A stretch of 15,937 nucleotides of DNA from DATLHO01 sp035539855. GTDB lineage: Bacteria; Bacteroidota; Ignavibacteria; OLB7. Within the stretch, counting starts at the first letter, position 1. Every line of letters begins with the position of its first letter. Of this stretch, positions 1 through 7,450 are shown piece after piece. The translations under genes were made by a program, and so were the position numbers. The DNA lies in NCBI GenBank assembly GCA_035539855.1, contig DATLHO010000180.1:1-15937 (forward strand), written 5' to 3'. The notes beneath the pieces are model-generated. The model made no database searches and was not told the origin of the DNA. It saw only the letters and a list, made by a program, of their open reading frames with translations.

Positions 1-1
1 C

Positions 2-1213
2 ACCCCACCGACGCCCCCGACCCCGCCGGAGGCTCGCGCCTGGGGAGGTGTCGTTCGCGGCGGCAGCTATCTCGGGGTCATGCTCGCCGATGTCGGCGAC
101 GGTGACGCCGCCGGGCTGAATCGCGCCGAGACTTCCGGTGCGCGCATCACACAGGTCACTCCGGGCTCGCCCGCCGACAAGGCGGGACTCCGGGCCAACG
201 ACGTCGTCGTTTCCGTCGACGGCACGAGAATCGAAAGCTCGCGCGATCTCTCGCGACTCGTCCGCCGGACTCCGGTCGGCACGACGCTACAGCTCGAAGT
301 GCTCCGAGACGGCCAGCGCGTTGCGGTACCGACGACGGTCGAGGAGCGCACGCTCGAGCTTCCGACGAGCTTCGGCTTCGACCTCGACTCGCTCAACGGC
401 CACTTCGCCATCCTCCGCAATCGCATGGACAGCCTTCGCATCGCCATCGGCGACGATGCCCGGCGCTTCGAGCGCGAGCTTCGGCTCGAGCATCCGGGCA
501 GCATGGGCGGCGTGCACCTGCTTGCGCCGGGCCGCGGTCGCATCGGCGCGGAACTGCAGCCGCTGACCGCCCAGCTCGCGAAGTACTTTGGCGTGCAGGG
601 CCGCAAGGGCGTCCTCGTCGGATCGGTCGCCGACTCCGGCGCCGCCCACAGCGCGGGACTTCAGGCCGGTGACGTCATCGTCGCGATCGACGGACAGGAG
701 GTCGCTTCGCCCGGCGACGTCTCCCGCATGATTTCAGGAAAGGACTCCGGATCGGTCGAGATGCGCATCGTGCGCGATCGGCGCGAGCAGACCGTGAGCG
801 TCGACGTACCGCGGACGCGCTCGGCATTCGGCGCCGGCGTGAGCTTCGATGGCGGCGATATCAGGATCTCGCGCAACGGCCGCGAGATGCGCATCCTCGG
901 CGACTCCGCCGGCGTGCACATGTTCGACGGCGACCGCGAGCTGCGCATCTTCGGCGACGGCACGGAGGTGCACATCTTCCGCGATGGCTCAGGCTCCGCC
1001 GACACCGTCCGACTGTTCGATGAGCAGATGCTGCGTGAGCTCAAGGAGCTCGAGAACCTTCCGAACATGCCGGAGCTTCGCGAGCTCGAGCGCCTTCCGG
1101 AGATGATCCGCGAGGAGATCCGGATCCGCCGCGAGGCCGAGGAGTCGGAGGTCGAGGCGCCGGAGCCTCCCCAGCCGCCCGCGACGGACGAGTTCGGGAA
1201 CCTTCCGAAGTAG
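2..1213 (+). CDS. PDZ-domain protein with two PDZ modules, 5'-truncated by the window edge
   Basis: The frame is open from base 2 and the first visible ATG (80) lies inside a PDZ domain (context SYLGVMLADV), so the real start is upstream of the window; 403 residues are visible. In visible numbering, a Thr/Pro-rich linker (1-10) is followed by PDZ 1 (about 23-115, with PGSPADKAGLRANDVVVSVDG) and PDZ 2 (about 180-267, with GVLVGSVADSGAAHSAGLQAGDVI). Two roughly 19-residue beta-like repeats follow (about 294-331: GREMRILGDSAGVHMFDG and DRELRIFGDGTEVHIFRDG). The tail is charged, Leu/Glu-rich and partly repetitive, ending in a Pro/Glu-rich stretch. PDZ pairs of this kind occur in HtrA/Deg periplasmic proteases, where they bind exposed C-termini. 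No trypsin-like domain is visible, but one could lie upstream. A periplasmic or envelope quality-control role is inference. The gene ends before a strong terminator. Confidence 0.85.
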   Translation, partial: TPPTPPTPPEARAWGGVVRGGSYLGVMLADVGDGDAAGLNRAETSGARITQVTPGSPADKAGLRANDVVVSVDGTRIESSRDLSRLVRRTPVGTTLQLEVLRDGQRVAVPTTVEERTLELPTSFGFDLDSLNGHFAILRNRMDSLRIAIGDDARRFERELRLEHPGSMGGVHLLAPGRGRIGAELQPLTAQLAKYFGVQGRKGVLVGSVADSGAAHSAGLQAGDVIVAIDGQEVASPGDVSRMISGKDSGSVEMRIVRDRREQTVSVDVPRTRSAFGAGVSFDGGDIRISRNGREMRILGDSAGVHMFDGDRELRIFGDGTEVHIFRDGSGSADTVRLFDEQMLRELKELENLPNMPELRELERLPEMIREEIRIRREAEESEVEAPEPPQPPATDEFGNLPK

Positions 1214-1292
1214 CCTCCTTCGCCCGACGCCTGGACTGCGACGACCGTCGCGACCGGCATCGAACGCACGACGAGACAATGGCATCACCGAA

Positions 1293-1327
1293 CCGGGCCG
1301 CGAGCGATCGCGGCCCGGCGTCGTTTG
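1293..1327 (+). terminator. Intrinsic terminator after the PDZ gene
   Basis: A perfect 11-bp stem, CCGGGCCGCGA (1293-1303) with TCGCGGCCCGG (1308-1318), closes a GCGA loop of GNRA type. It is followed by a weak T run (CGTCGTTT). It lies 80 bases after the PDZ stop codon and before the next gene's promoter, as expected for a factor-independent terminator in a GC-rich genome, although the U tract is poor. Confidence 0.7.
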
Positions 1328-1345
1328 ACGCGTGACCCGGGGCTG

Positions 1346-1374
1346 TTGCGTGCTGGCGCGCCTGCGACTAAGTT
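1346..1374 (+). promoter_or_regulatory. Candidate sigma-70-type promoter of the large T9SS gene
   Basis: TTGCGT (1346-1351) and TAAGTT (1369-1374) are separated by exactly 17 bases, and the -10 ends only six bases before the ATG at 1381. Transcription from the usual distance would begin at or next to the start codon, giving a leaderless mRNA. No Shine-Dalgarno sequence precedes this ATG, which agrees. A similar pair (TTGCCA, 17 bases, TACCTT) occurs at 15710-15738. The -10 match to consensus is modest. Confidence 0.4.
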
Positions 1375-1380
1375 CCCGGG

Positions 1381-4300
1381 ATGTCCAACCGCTACGCCCG
1401 CGCACGCGCCACGTCCCTGCCCGCGACGCTCATCAGAGCGTTAGGGCTGCTCGTGCTCATGCTCGCCGGCGTGGCGGACGTCTCGGGACAATCGGGATAC
1501 TCGTCCTTCGGAACACGCTTTCTCGTAGCGTTCCCGGATACGACGCAGAGCCACACCCGCGTTCTGTACAACACGCTCGAGACCTCGGCGACGCTGACGC
1601 TCGTCAGCCTCGACACCGCGCGCGTGACGGTGAGCTCACCCGGATATGTCCGCACGGTCACGGTCGTGCCCGAGCGCTCGACGACCGTCGCGCTGACCGA
1701 CCCGGCGAATCGCGCTCCGAAGATCTTCGTCGATGTCGTCGGCACGCCGGTGCCGACGACCTTCGACGTCCGCTCCGACCGGCCCGTCGCCGTTACCGCC
1801 TACTTCTCGACCATCCACGGCACCGAGTCGTTCACGCCGCTGCCGGTCGAGCGTTGGGGGCGGGAGTACTTCGCCGCGTCGCTCCACCAGTGGTTCGTCT
1901 ACAACGCGCTGGCAATCGAGGAGAAGTACGACTGGATCGCCGCGCCTGCGGCGCTGCTCGTCGTCGCCGGCGAGGACAACACCGACGTCACGATCGAGGC
2001 CAGAACGCTCGTCACAGGACCGGCAACACGCACGATCACGCTCAACGCCGGACAGGTCTATCTCGTGGAGACCGGCGTGCCGCCGGTGCTCGACTCGCTG
2101 GCGAAGCCCGACCTCTCCGGCACGCGCATCACCGCGACGAAGCCGATCGGCGTGCTCAGCGGCAACACGCGCACGCTCGGCTCGACGAACAATCCCCTGC
2201 CCCCCGACCCGCTGCCGACCAACTCGATGAGCAACGCGGCGTACGAGTGGCTGCACCCGACCTCCGCCCACGGCCATACGTTCATCTATCGCCAGCACAA
2301 CCCCATCGACGAGCTCACGACCAACGAGGTCGTGCGCGTGTATGCGACGTCCCCCGGCTTCACCACGGTGACGCTGACGCATGGGCCGCCGATGGGGATC
2401 CTGCAGGGCGAGTACCTCGAATTCCAGTCGCGGGCGTGGCGCACGCGCGACAGCGTGCTCGAGCCGTTTGGAATCCGCACCGACAAGCCCGCGCAGGCCT
2501 TCGTCGTCACCGGTGCGACAGCGAGGCCACTCGGCGGCAGCCCTGGCGCCGGAGTGGAAATGGAGACGACGACGTGGTCGCCCGCGATGGCCGAGCTCGT
2601 GCCGCGTGAGCGCTGGATCACGCTCGGGCGATACAACGCTCCGGTCTATCCGGGCGGATACACGCACTATGTCGTCGTCGCCGCCGACAGTGGCGCGACC
2701 GTGCTGCTCGATGGCGCACCGATCGTCTTCGACACGATTCCGGTGATCGGCACGAGCTACCGTCACGCCCGCGTGACCGTCGGCGCCGGCGATCACACGC
2801 TGCGCTCTGTCGACGGGCGCTTCACCGCGACCGCGTTCGGACAGCGCCGAGGGTACGCCGCGTTCCGACCGTTCGGCACCGGAGGCGGCAATGAGCCTCC
2901 CGAGGGCGTCGCCGCGCACCCGACCTACTATCTGGAGGTCATCGCGAACACGTACGCGATGCCGGTGCCGGGGCTCTCCGATCTCACGCCTCCGTCCGAC
3001 TCGCTCGAGATCTCGCGCCTCGATCGCTGCGACTCGACGGTGGTCACGGCCAACCGCACGTTCGTGACGTGGTCGTCGAGCATCATCGACGCGACGGTGG
3101 ACGCGGGAGCGCGCAACGCGGACGTCGCGATCACCAAGACGTTCAACAACAAGCTCCACGTCGGCTTCCGCATCCGCTTCATGCCGATCGATCCGGCGCA
3201 GGATGCCGCCGCGGTCGTCACCGTCACCAACGACGCAGGCCAGCGCTGGACGATCCCCTGGACGTACGACGCGCACACCGTCGCGATCGATCCGGCGACG
3301 GTGGAGCTGCTCGCGGTCCCGGTCGGCGCGGTGCAGTCGATCCCGCTGACGCTCACCAACCGCAAGCCCTTCACGACGACGGTTCTCGACGTGCGGCTGC
3401 TCGATGGGACCCAGGGATTTAGGCTCCTCGGCCGCGAGGTCCTTCCCAAGCCGCTTGCCAGCGGAGGAAGCTTCGCGCTCACACTCGAGTTCGTCGGCGG
3501 CGAGCCCGGCCGGCTCTATACCGACACGATCGTCGTCGTCGCCGACTGCGACACGATGCACCTGCCGATCAGCGCGCGCACCGCGCCGCCGGAGCCGCGG
3601 GCGATACCGCTGATCACCGGGTACGACTGGGGCGTGCGGCGCGTCGGCAGTGTCAACGACACTCTCTCGTTCGTCTCGAACGCGGGCACGCTCCCGTTCA
3701 CCGCGTCGGAGATCGTCATCGTCGACGATGCCGCTGGCGCGTTCGCACTCACGCAGCCAACGGCGCTGCCCGTCGTCGAGCCGGCCGCGCGGCATTCGGT
3801 TGGGATCCGCTTCGAGCCTCCGTCGGAAGGCACCTTCGTCGCGACGATCCTGCTGGTGACCACCGACGGCGATTCGGCCCGCGCCGAGCTGCGCGGCTCC
3901 GCGCTGCTCGCGCGTCTGGACATCGACGACCTCTCGACACCGATCTGTGTCGGGCGCGCGCTCGACACGTTCGTCACGGTTCGCGCATCGGGATCGATCG
4001 CTTCGCGAATCGACTCCTTCGGCATCGCACCGACGCCCCTCGCGCGCATCGAGCTCGACACGGCGTGGATGGGCCTGCCGGTGACGCTCGCGCCCGGCGA
4101 CTCGCTGCGACTCCGCGTGCGGATCGTCGGACTGCTCGAGGGATCGTTCAGCGTGCCCATCATCGCGCACGCACAGGCAGTCGGCGACACGTTCGCCGTG
4201 ATCGCGAGCGACGTCGTCATGTGCACGACGCCTGGCGTCGTCGCGACCGATCACGACTTCGGCAGCGTGCTCGTGGCGCACTCGCGCGACGGCATCGTCC

Positions 4301-5223
4301 ACGTCATCAACACCGGCCAGGGCGATGTCAGTGTCGACCGCATGCGCATCGTCGACGACGCGTCCGGAGCCTTCGCGGTCCTCGGTCCGCCGACGCCGTT
4401 CGTGATTCCGGAGGGCGACTCGATGACGGTCGAGGTCGAGTTCACGCCTCCCGCCGAAGGACCGTTCACCGCCCGGGTCGAGTACGAGACGAGCGCGGGC
4501 ATCGTGCATTCGAATCTCGCCGGCCTCGGCGAGGAGCTCGTGATCCCCGCGCGGATTCCCCGCTACTACCGAGGCTCGCCCGGTCAGGAGCGCACGATCG
4601 CAGTACTCCTGGAGCGTGACGCCGAGGTTGCGGGGACCGGATCGATCGCTGTGGCGGTCGAATACGACTCGACGCTGCTCGACTTCGTGGCGCTGAGCGA
4701 CACCTCGTCCGACGTGCGCCTCAGGATGGTCGCGGCTGCGCCGGGCCGTGTGGACTTCGAGCTCGAGCCGCTGGTCGACACGCTGCGCGCGGGCGCGATC
4801 GCCGCGCTGCGCTTCATCGTGCGCATCGCGCTGACCGAGTCGACGGAGCTTCCGCTCGCGATGGCGACGACGGCTCCGTGGCTTCGCTTCGAGAGCTCGC
4901 CCGGACTCTTCGTCCGCGACCCGTGGTGCGGCCTGACCGAGCGGCTCTTCGAGCTCACCGTCGGCGAGCTCGTCCTGCGGCCGGTGCGGCCGAACCCCGT
5001 GCGTGGGGCGGCCGAGATCGAGTTCGGCGTGCCGGTCGATGCGGCGGTCCGGCTCTCGATCTTCGACGTGGTCGGCGCCGAGCGACTGCGCCTCGTCGAT
5101 GAGCCCCTCGGCGCCGGCGGCTACGCCGCGTCGCTTCCCGAGGGCGCCCTGCCCGCGGGCGTCTACATCATTCGCCTGGACGTCGCCGGCATGCAGCGCA
5201 TCGAGCGCTTCGTCGTGCGCTAG
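1381..5223 (+). CDS. Large secreted T9SS-sorted protein with IgGFc-binding-like N-terminus and ASH/choice-of-anchor-D-like repeats
   Basis: 1280 residues. Residues 1-37 form a signal peptide: Arg-rich start, hydrophobic core LGLLVLMLAG, cleavage near VSGQ/SG. Residues about 38-500 resemble the IgGFc_binding family (GTRFLVAFP start, GEDNTDVTIEA, LNAGQVYLVETG, DLSGTRITATKPIGVLSGN). Two immunoglobulin-like domains of the choice-of-anchor D/ASH kind follow at about 745-840 and 952-1055; each has a DWG/DFG-type start and an FEPPSEG or FTPPAEG motif. Residues about 1056-1190 look cohesin-like (YDSTLLDFVAL). The last 80 residues (from RPNPVRG, 1203-1209) form a type A T9SS C-terminal sorting domain ending AGVYIIRLDV...RFVVR. 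By family knowledge the protein should pass the Sec system and the T9SS and end on the cell surface or outside. Adhesion is a guess. It appears to be transcribed alone: a terminator lies upstream and a hairpin downstream. Confidence 0.9.
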   Translation: MSNRYARARATSLPATLIRALGLLVLMLAGVADVSGQSGYSSFGTRFLVAFPDTTQSHTRVLYNTLETSATLTLVSLDTARVTVSSPGYVRTVTVVPERSTTVALTDPANRAPKIFVDVVGTPVPTTFDVRSDRPVAVTAYFSTIHGTESFTPLPVERWGREYFAASLHQWFVYNALAIEEKYDWIAAPAALLVVAGEDNTDVTIEARTLVTGPATRTITLNAGQVYLVETGVPPVLDSLAKPDLSGTRITATKPIGVLSGNTRTLGSTNNPLPPDPLPTNSMSNAAYEWLHPTSAHGHTFIYRQHNPIDELTTNEVVRVYATSPGFTTVTLTHGPPMGILQGEYLEFQSRAWRTRDSVLEPFGIRTDKPAQAFVVTGATARPLGGSPGAGVEMETTTWSPAMAELVPRERWITLGRYNAPVYPGGYTHYVVVAADSGATVLLDGAPIVFDTIPVIGTSYRHARVTVGAGDHTLRSVDGRFTATAFGQRRGYAAFRPFGTGGGNEPPEGVAAHPTYYLEVIANTYAMPVPGLSDLTPPSDSLEISRLDRCDSTVVTANRTFVTWSSSIIDATVDAGARNADVAITKTFNNKLHVGFRIRFMPIDPAQDAAAVVTVTNDAGQRWTIPWTYDAHTVAIDPATVELLAVPVGAVQSIPLTLTNRKPFTTTVLDVRLLDGTQGFRLLGREVLPKPLASGGSFALTLEFVGGEPGRLYTDTIVVVADCDTMHLPISARTAPPEPRAIPLITGYDWGVRRVGSVNDTLSFVSNAGTLPFTASEIVIVDDAAGAFALTQPTALPVVEPAARHSVGIRFEPPSEGTFVATILLVTTDGDSARAELRGSALLARLDIDDLSTPICVGRALDTFVTVRASGSIASRIDSFGIAPTPLARIELDTAWMGLPVTLAPGDSLRLRVRIVGLLEGSFSVPIIAHAQAVGDTFAVIASDVVMCTTPGVVATDHDFGSVLVAHSRDGIVHVINTGQGDVSVDRMRIVDDASGAFAVLGPPTPFVIPEGDSMTVEVEFTPPAEGPFTARVEYETSAGIVHSNLAGLGEELVIPARIPRYYRGSPGQERTIAVLLERDAEVAGTGSIAVAVEYDSTLLDFVALSDTSSDVRLRMVAAAPGRVDFELEPLVDTLRAGAIAALRFIVRIALTESTELPLAMATTAPWLRFESSPGLFVRDPWCGLTERLFELTVGELVLRPVRPNPVRGAAEIEFGVPVDAAVRLSIFDVVGAERLRLVDEPLGAGGYAASLPEGALPAGVYIIRLDVAGMQRIERFVVR

Positions 5224-5248
5224 CTTCGTCGAGCGCTTCGCGGTGCGC
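5201..5248 (+). repeat. Imperfect duplication of the gene's 3' end across its stop codon
   Basis: Bases 5201-5220, the last codons of the large T9SS gene, recur at 5229-5248 with 18 of 20 identical bases and an offset of 28. The second copy lies outside the gene. The two substituted bases in copy 2 complete the left arm of the hairpin at 5241-5261. Confidence 0.6.
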
Positions 5249-5261
5249 CGGCGTCGCACCG
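5241..5261 (+). terminator. Candidate hairpin terminator between the T9SS gene and cstA
   Basis: CGGTGCG (5241-5247) pairs perfectly with CGCACCG (5255-5261) around a seven-base loop, and the stem extends by about three more pairs if G-U is allowed. No real T tract follows (GTCTTCTCC is nearby). It could equally be a leader structure for cstA, whose 5' region also has a CCGCAAC direct repeat (5291-5310) and no Shine-Dalgarno sequence. Confidence 0.4.
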
Positions 5262-5314
5262 TGGCCTGCAGTCTTCTCCGCACACCGAAACCGCAACCCG
5301 CAACCCGCACTCCC

Positions 5315-7015
5315 ATGAGTCTGGCCCTCATTGGTTCGCTCTTCCTGGTCATCCTCTTCATTGGCTATCGCCTGTACGGCACGTGGGTCGCGCGGCAGTT
5401 CGCGCTCGACGACGCGCACACGACGCCGGCGCACACCGTCAACGACGGGGTCGACTACGTCCCGACGCGGCCGTTCTATCTGTTCGCCCAGCACTTCTCG
5501 GCGATCGCGGCGGCCGGTCCGATCGCCGGACCGATCCTCGCCTGTCAGACGTTCGGCTGGCTTCCGTGTCTGCTGTGGATCGGACTCGGTGTCGTGTTCA
5601 TCGGCGCGGTCCATGACTTCTCGAGCCTGACCGCATCGGTGCGCCACGGCGGCTGTTCGATCGCCGAGATCACGCGCGAGCAGCTCGGCCGTCGCGCCGG
5701 CACCGCCATGATGATCTTCATCTGGATCGCCCTGGTCTACGTCATCGTCGCGTTCACCGACATCACGGCCGCGAGCTTCGTCGGCGTCACCGAGGAGCTC
5801 GCCGGCGCCGACGTGGCGTTCAATCCAGGCGGAGCCGTCGCCGCATCGGCGGTCATGTACCTGATCCTCTCGGTGATCATGGGACTGGTGCAGCGCTGGC
5901 TCAACCCGCCGCTGTGGCTGATCACCGCGATCTTCGTCCCCGCGACGCTCGGCGTCGTCTGGCTGGGCACGGAAGTCTCGACGCTCCTGACGCTGTCGGC
6001 CCCGATGTGGGGACTTCTGATCCTCGCATACTGCTGCGTCGCATCGATGGTCCCGGTCTGGGCGCTGCTGCAGCCACGCGGTTATCTCGGCGGCTTCATT
6101 CTCTACATCGCGCTCGCGATCGGTGTGATCGGATTGTTCTTCGGCGGCTACGAGATCAAGCAGGAGGCGTTCAAGGGCTTCGATCTGGGCGGAATGACCG
6201 GAACGCTCTTCCCCTTCCTTTTCGTGACGATCGCCTGCGGCGCGTGCTCCGGCTTCCACGGCCTCGTCTGCTCGGGCACCACCTCGAAGCAGGTCGACCG
6301 CGAGTCGCACATGCAGCCGGTCGGCTACGGCGCGATGCTTGCGGAGGGATTCGTTGCGTTGATCGCGATGGTGACGATCATGATCGTCGCGCAGGACGAC
6401 ATCCAGGGATTGAAGCCCGGCACGATCTACGGCAACGGCATCGGCCGCTTCATGACGCTGATCATCGGCGAGGAGAATCTGAAGTTCGCGGTGACCTTCG
6501 GAGCCATGGCGTTCTCGACGTTCGTCTTCGACACGCTCGACGTCTGCACGCGGCTCGGTCGCTATGTGCTGCAGGAGGTCCTCAAGATGCCCGGGCGCCT
6601 CGGCGCTCTCGCCGGCACGCTGCTGACGATCGCCCTTCCGGCGTACTTCATCGTCGTTGCGGGAGAGGGATCGTGGGTGAAGTACTGGACGCTCTTTGGA
6701 AGCTCGAATCAGCTCCTTGCGGCGCTGACGCTGCTGGCGGTGACGATGTGGCTGTACCGCGCGCGCAGGCGGATCGCCTTCACGCTGCTGCCGATGCTCT
6801 TCGTGCTCATCGTCACGCTCACGTCGCTGGTGACGCTGGTCGTCAGGAACCTCGAGGCGGCCTCCGGCTTCGACACCGCAATGATCAACGCGATCGCGTC
6901 GGCGGCGCTGATCGTGCTGGCGATCTATCTCGCGGTGACGGCGCTGGTGAAGTCGCGCGGCGAGCGGCGCGGAACGCTCGATCCCCGCGTCATGCCAAGT
7001 CCCGCGGAGCCGTGA
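5315..7015 (+). CDS. cstA: CstA-family carbon starvation / peptide transporter
   Basis: 566 residues from the ATG at 5315. The frame is open further upstream, but family homology starts here (an N-terminal membrane helix, then ALDD, TPAHTVNDGVDYVPT, FSAIAAAGPIAGPILA and GAVHDF). A second signature, CGACSGFHGLVCSGTTSKQV, lies at about 306-325, and the FGSSNQLLAALTLL block near the C-terminus is also typical. The protein is hydrophobic throughout, with more than a dozen likely membrane segments. Family members take up peptides or pyruvate at the inner membrane when preferred carbon is short (E. coli CstA, about 700 residues; BtsT). This shorter form is common outside enterobacteria. No regulator is adjacent, and the substrate cannot be told from sequence. 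Confidence 0.93.
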   Translation: MSLALIGSLFLVILFIGYRLYGTWVARQFALDDAHTTPAHTVNDGVDYVPTRPFYLFAQHFSAIAAAGPIAGPILACQTFGWLPCLLWIGLGVVFIGAVHDFSSLTASVRHGGCSIAEITREQLGRRAGTAMMIFIWIALVYVIVAFTDITAASFVGVTEELAGADVAFNPGGAVAASAVMYLILSVIMGLVQRWLNPPLWLITAIFVPATLGVVWLGTEVSTLLTLSAPMWGLLILAYCCVASMVPVWALLQPRGYLGGFILYIALAIGVIGLFFGGYEIKQEAFKGFDLGGMTGTLFPFLFVTIACGACSGFHGLVCSGTTSKQVDRESHMQPVGYGAMLAEGFVALIAMVTIMIVAQDDIQGLKPGTIYGNGIGRFMTLIIGEENLKFAVTFGAMAFSTFVFDTLDVCTRLGRYVLQEVLKMPGRLGALAGTLLTIALPAYFIVVAGEGSWVKYWTLFGSSNQLLAALTLLAVTMWLYRARRRIAFTLLPMLFVLIVTLTSLVTLVVRNLEAASGFDTAMINAIASAALIVLAIYLAVTALVKSRGERRGTLDPRVMPSPAEP

Positions 7016-7450
7016 GGCATGACGGAAGGCGGCCCCGGGCCTTCACGGCATTTTCATAAAGGGCCCGTGCGACGGATGAGAGCGTCCCGTCATCTGGCTG
7101 TGAAAAAAAATCACGAGTCGACTAATCCCTGACAGGGGTGGTGGGTCACAATACCACGTTCTCAGAAAGGCACACTTCACGAGTGCCACGTTCTCGGAAC
7201 CGGTAATCCGGACGACGCTAACCAATCTGCTGGCACAGCCGTTGACGTTCCCGGAGAACCGTTGGCCCAGACCCAGTCTACCACGGACGGTCATGGTGCG
7301 CAGAATGGAGGTCACGACGGGTGTTCACGCCAGCAGAAACGCCCGAACGACGCCACGAAACGCAGCGCCCGATCCACGGAAGACTCGAGGTCACCGATGC
7401 GCCTGGCTGAGACAGACACGATTCCCCGGAACCATTACCACGATACTCAA
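7016..7450. other. 435-base intergenic region upstream of the PepSY lipoprotein gene
   Basis: No convincing gene was found here. The lipoprotein frame stays open upstream to a TTG at 7262 and includes an ATG at 7397, but that stretch is polar, lacks family features and would bury the lipoprotein signal, so it is treated as leader. The left part has a weak GGGCC...GGGCCC fold after cstA and an A8 run flanked by GTGA/TCAC. The middle holds the operator-like pair at 7154-7199. No good promoter hexamers with 17-base spacing were found. Confidence 0.5.
7154..7199. promoter_or_regulatory. Operator-like direct pair of TTCTCnGAA dyads
   Basis: CCACGTTCTCAGAA (7154-7167) and CCACGTTCTCGGAA (7186-7199) differ at one base and are 32 bases apart, about three helical turns. 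Each contains a short dyad of the form TTCnnnGAA. Between them, GGCAC and GTGCC (around 7169-7187) could form a small hairpin. A related inverted-type site, ACGTTCCCGGAGAA, lies at 7245-7258. This suggests a DNA-binding regulator of the downstream lipoprotein gene. The regulator is unknown and no core promoter is assigned. Confidence 0.35.

Noticed and set aside
1636..5361. 1241-codon open frame on the minus strand
   Set aside because: It is antisense to the T9SS gene; its product is Arg/Asp/His-rich with no domain, membrane or signal features, as expected for the complement of a GC-rich gene.
7400..7440. Thiamine (THI-box) riboswitch, because of GGCTGAGACAG before the lipoprotein start
   Set aside because: The remaining conserved thi-box elements are missing and the downstream gene has no thiamine link.
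7262..7450. TTG start adding 63 residues to the lipoprotein
   Set aside because: It would move the lipobox Cys to about residue 90, incompatible with a lipoprotein signal.
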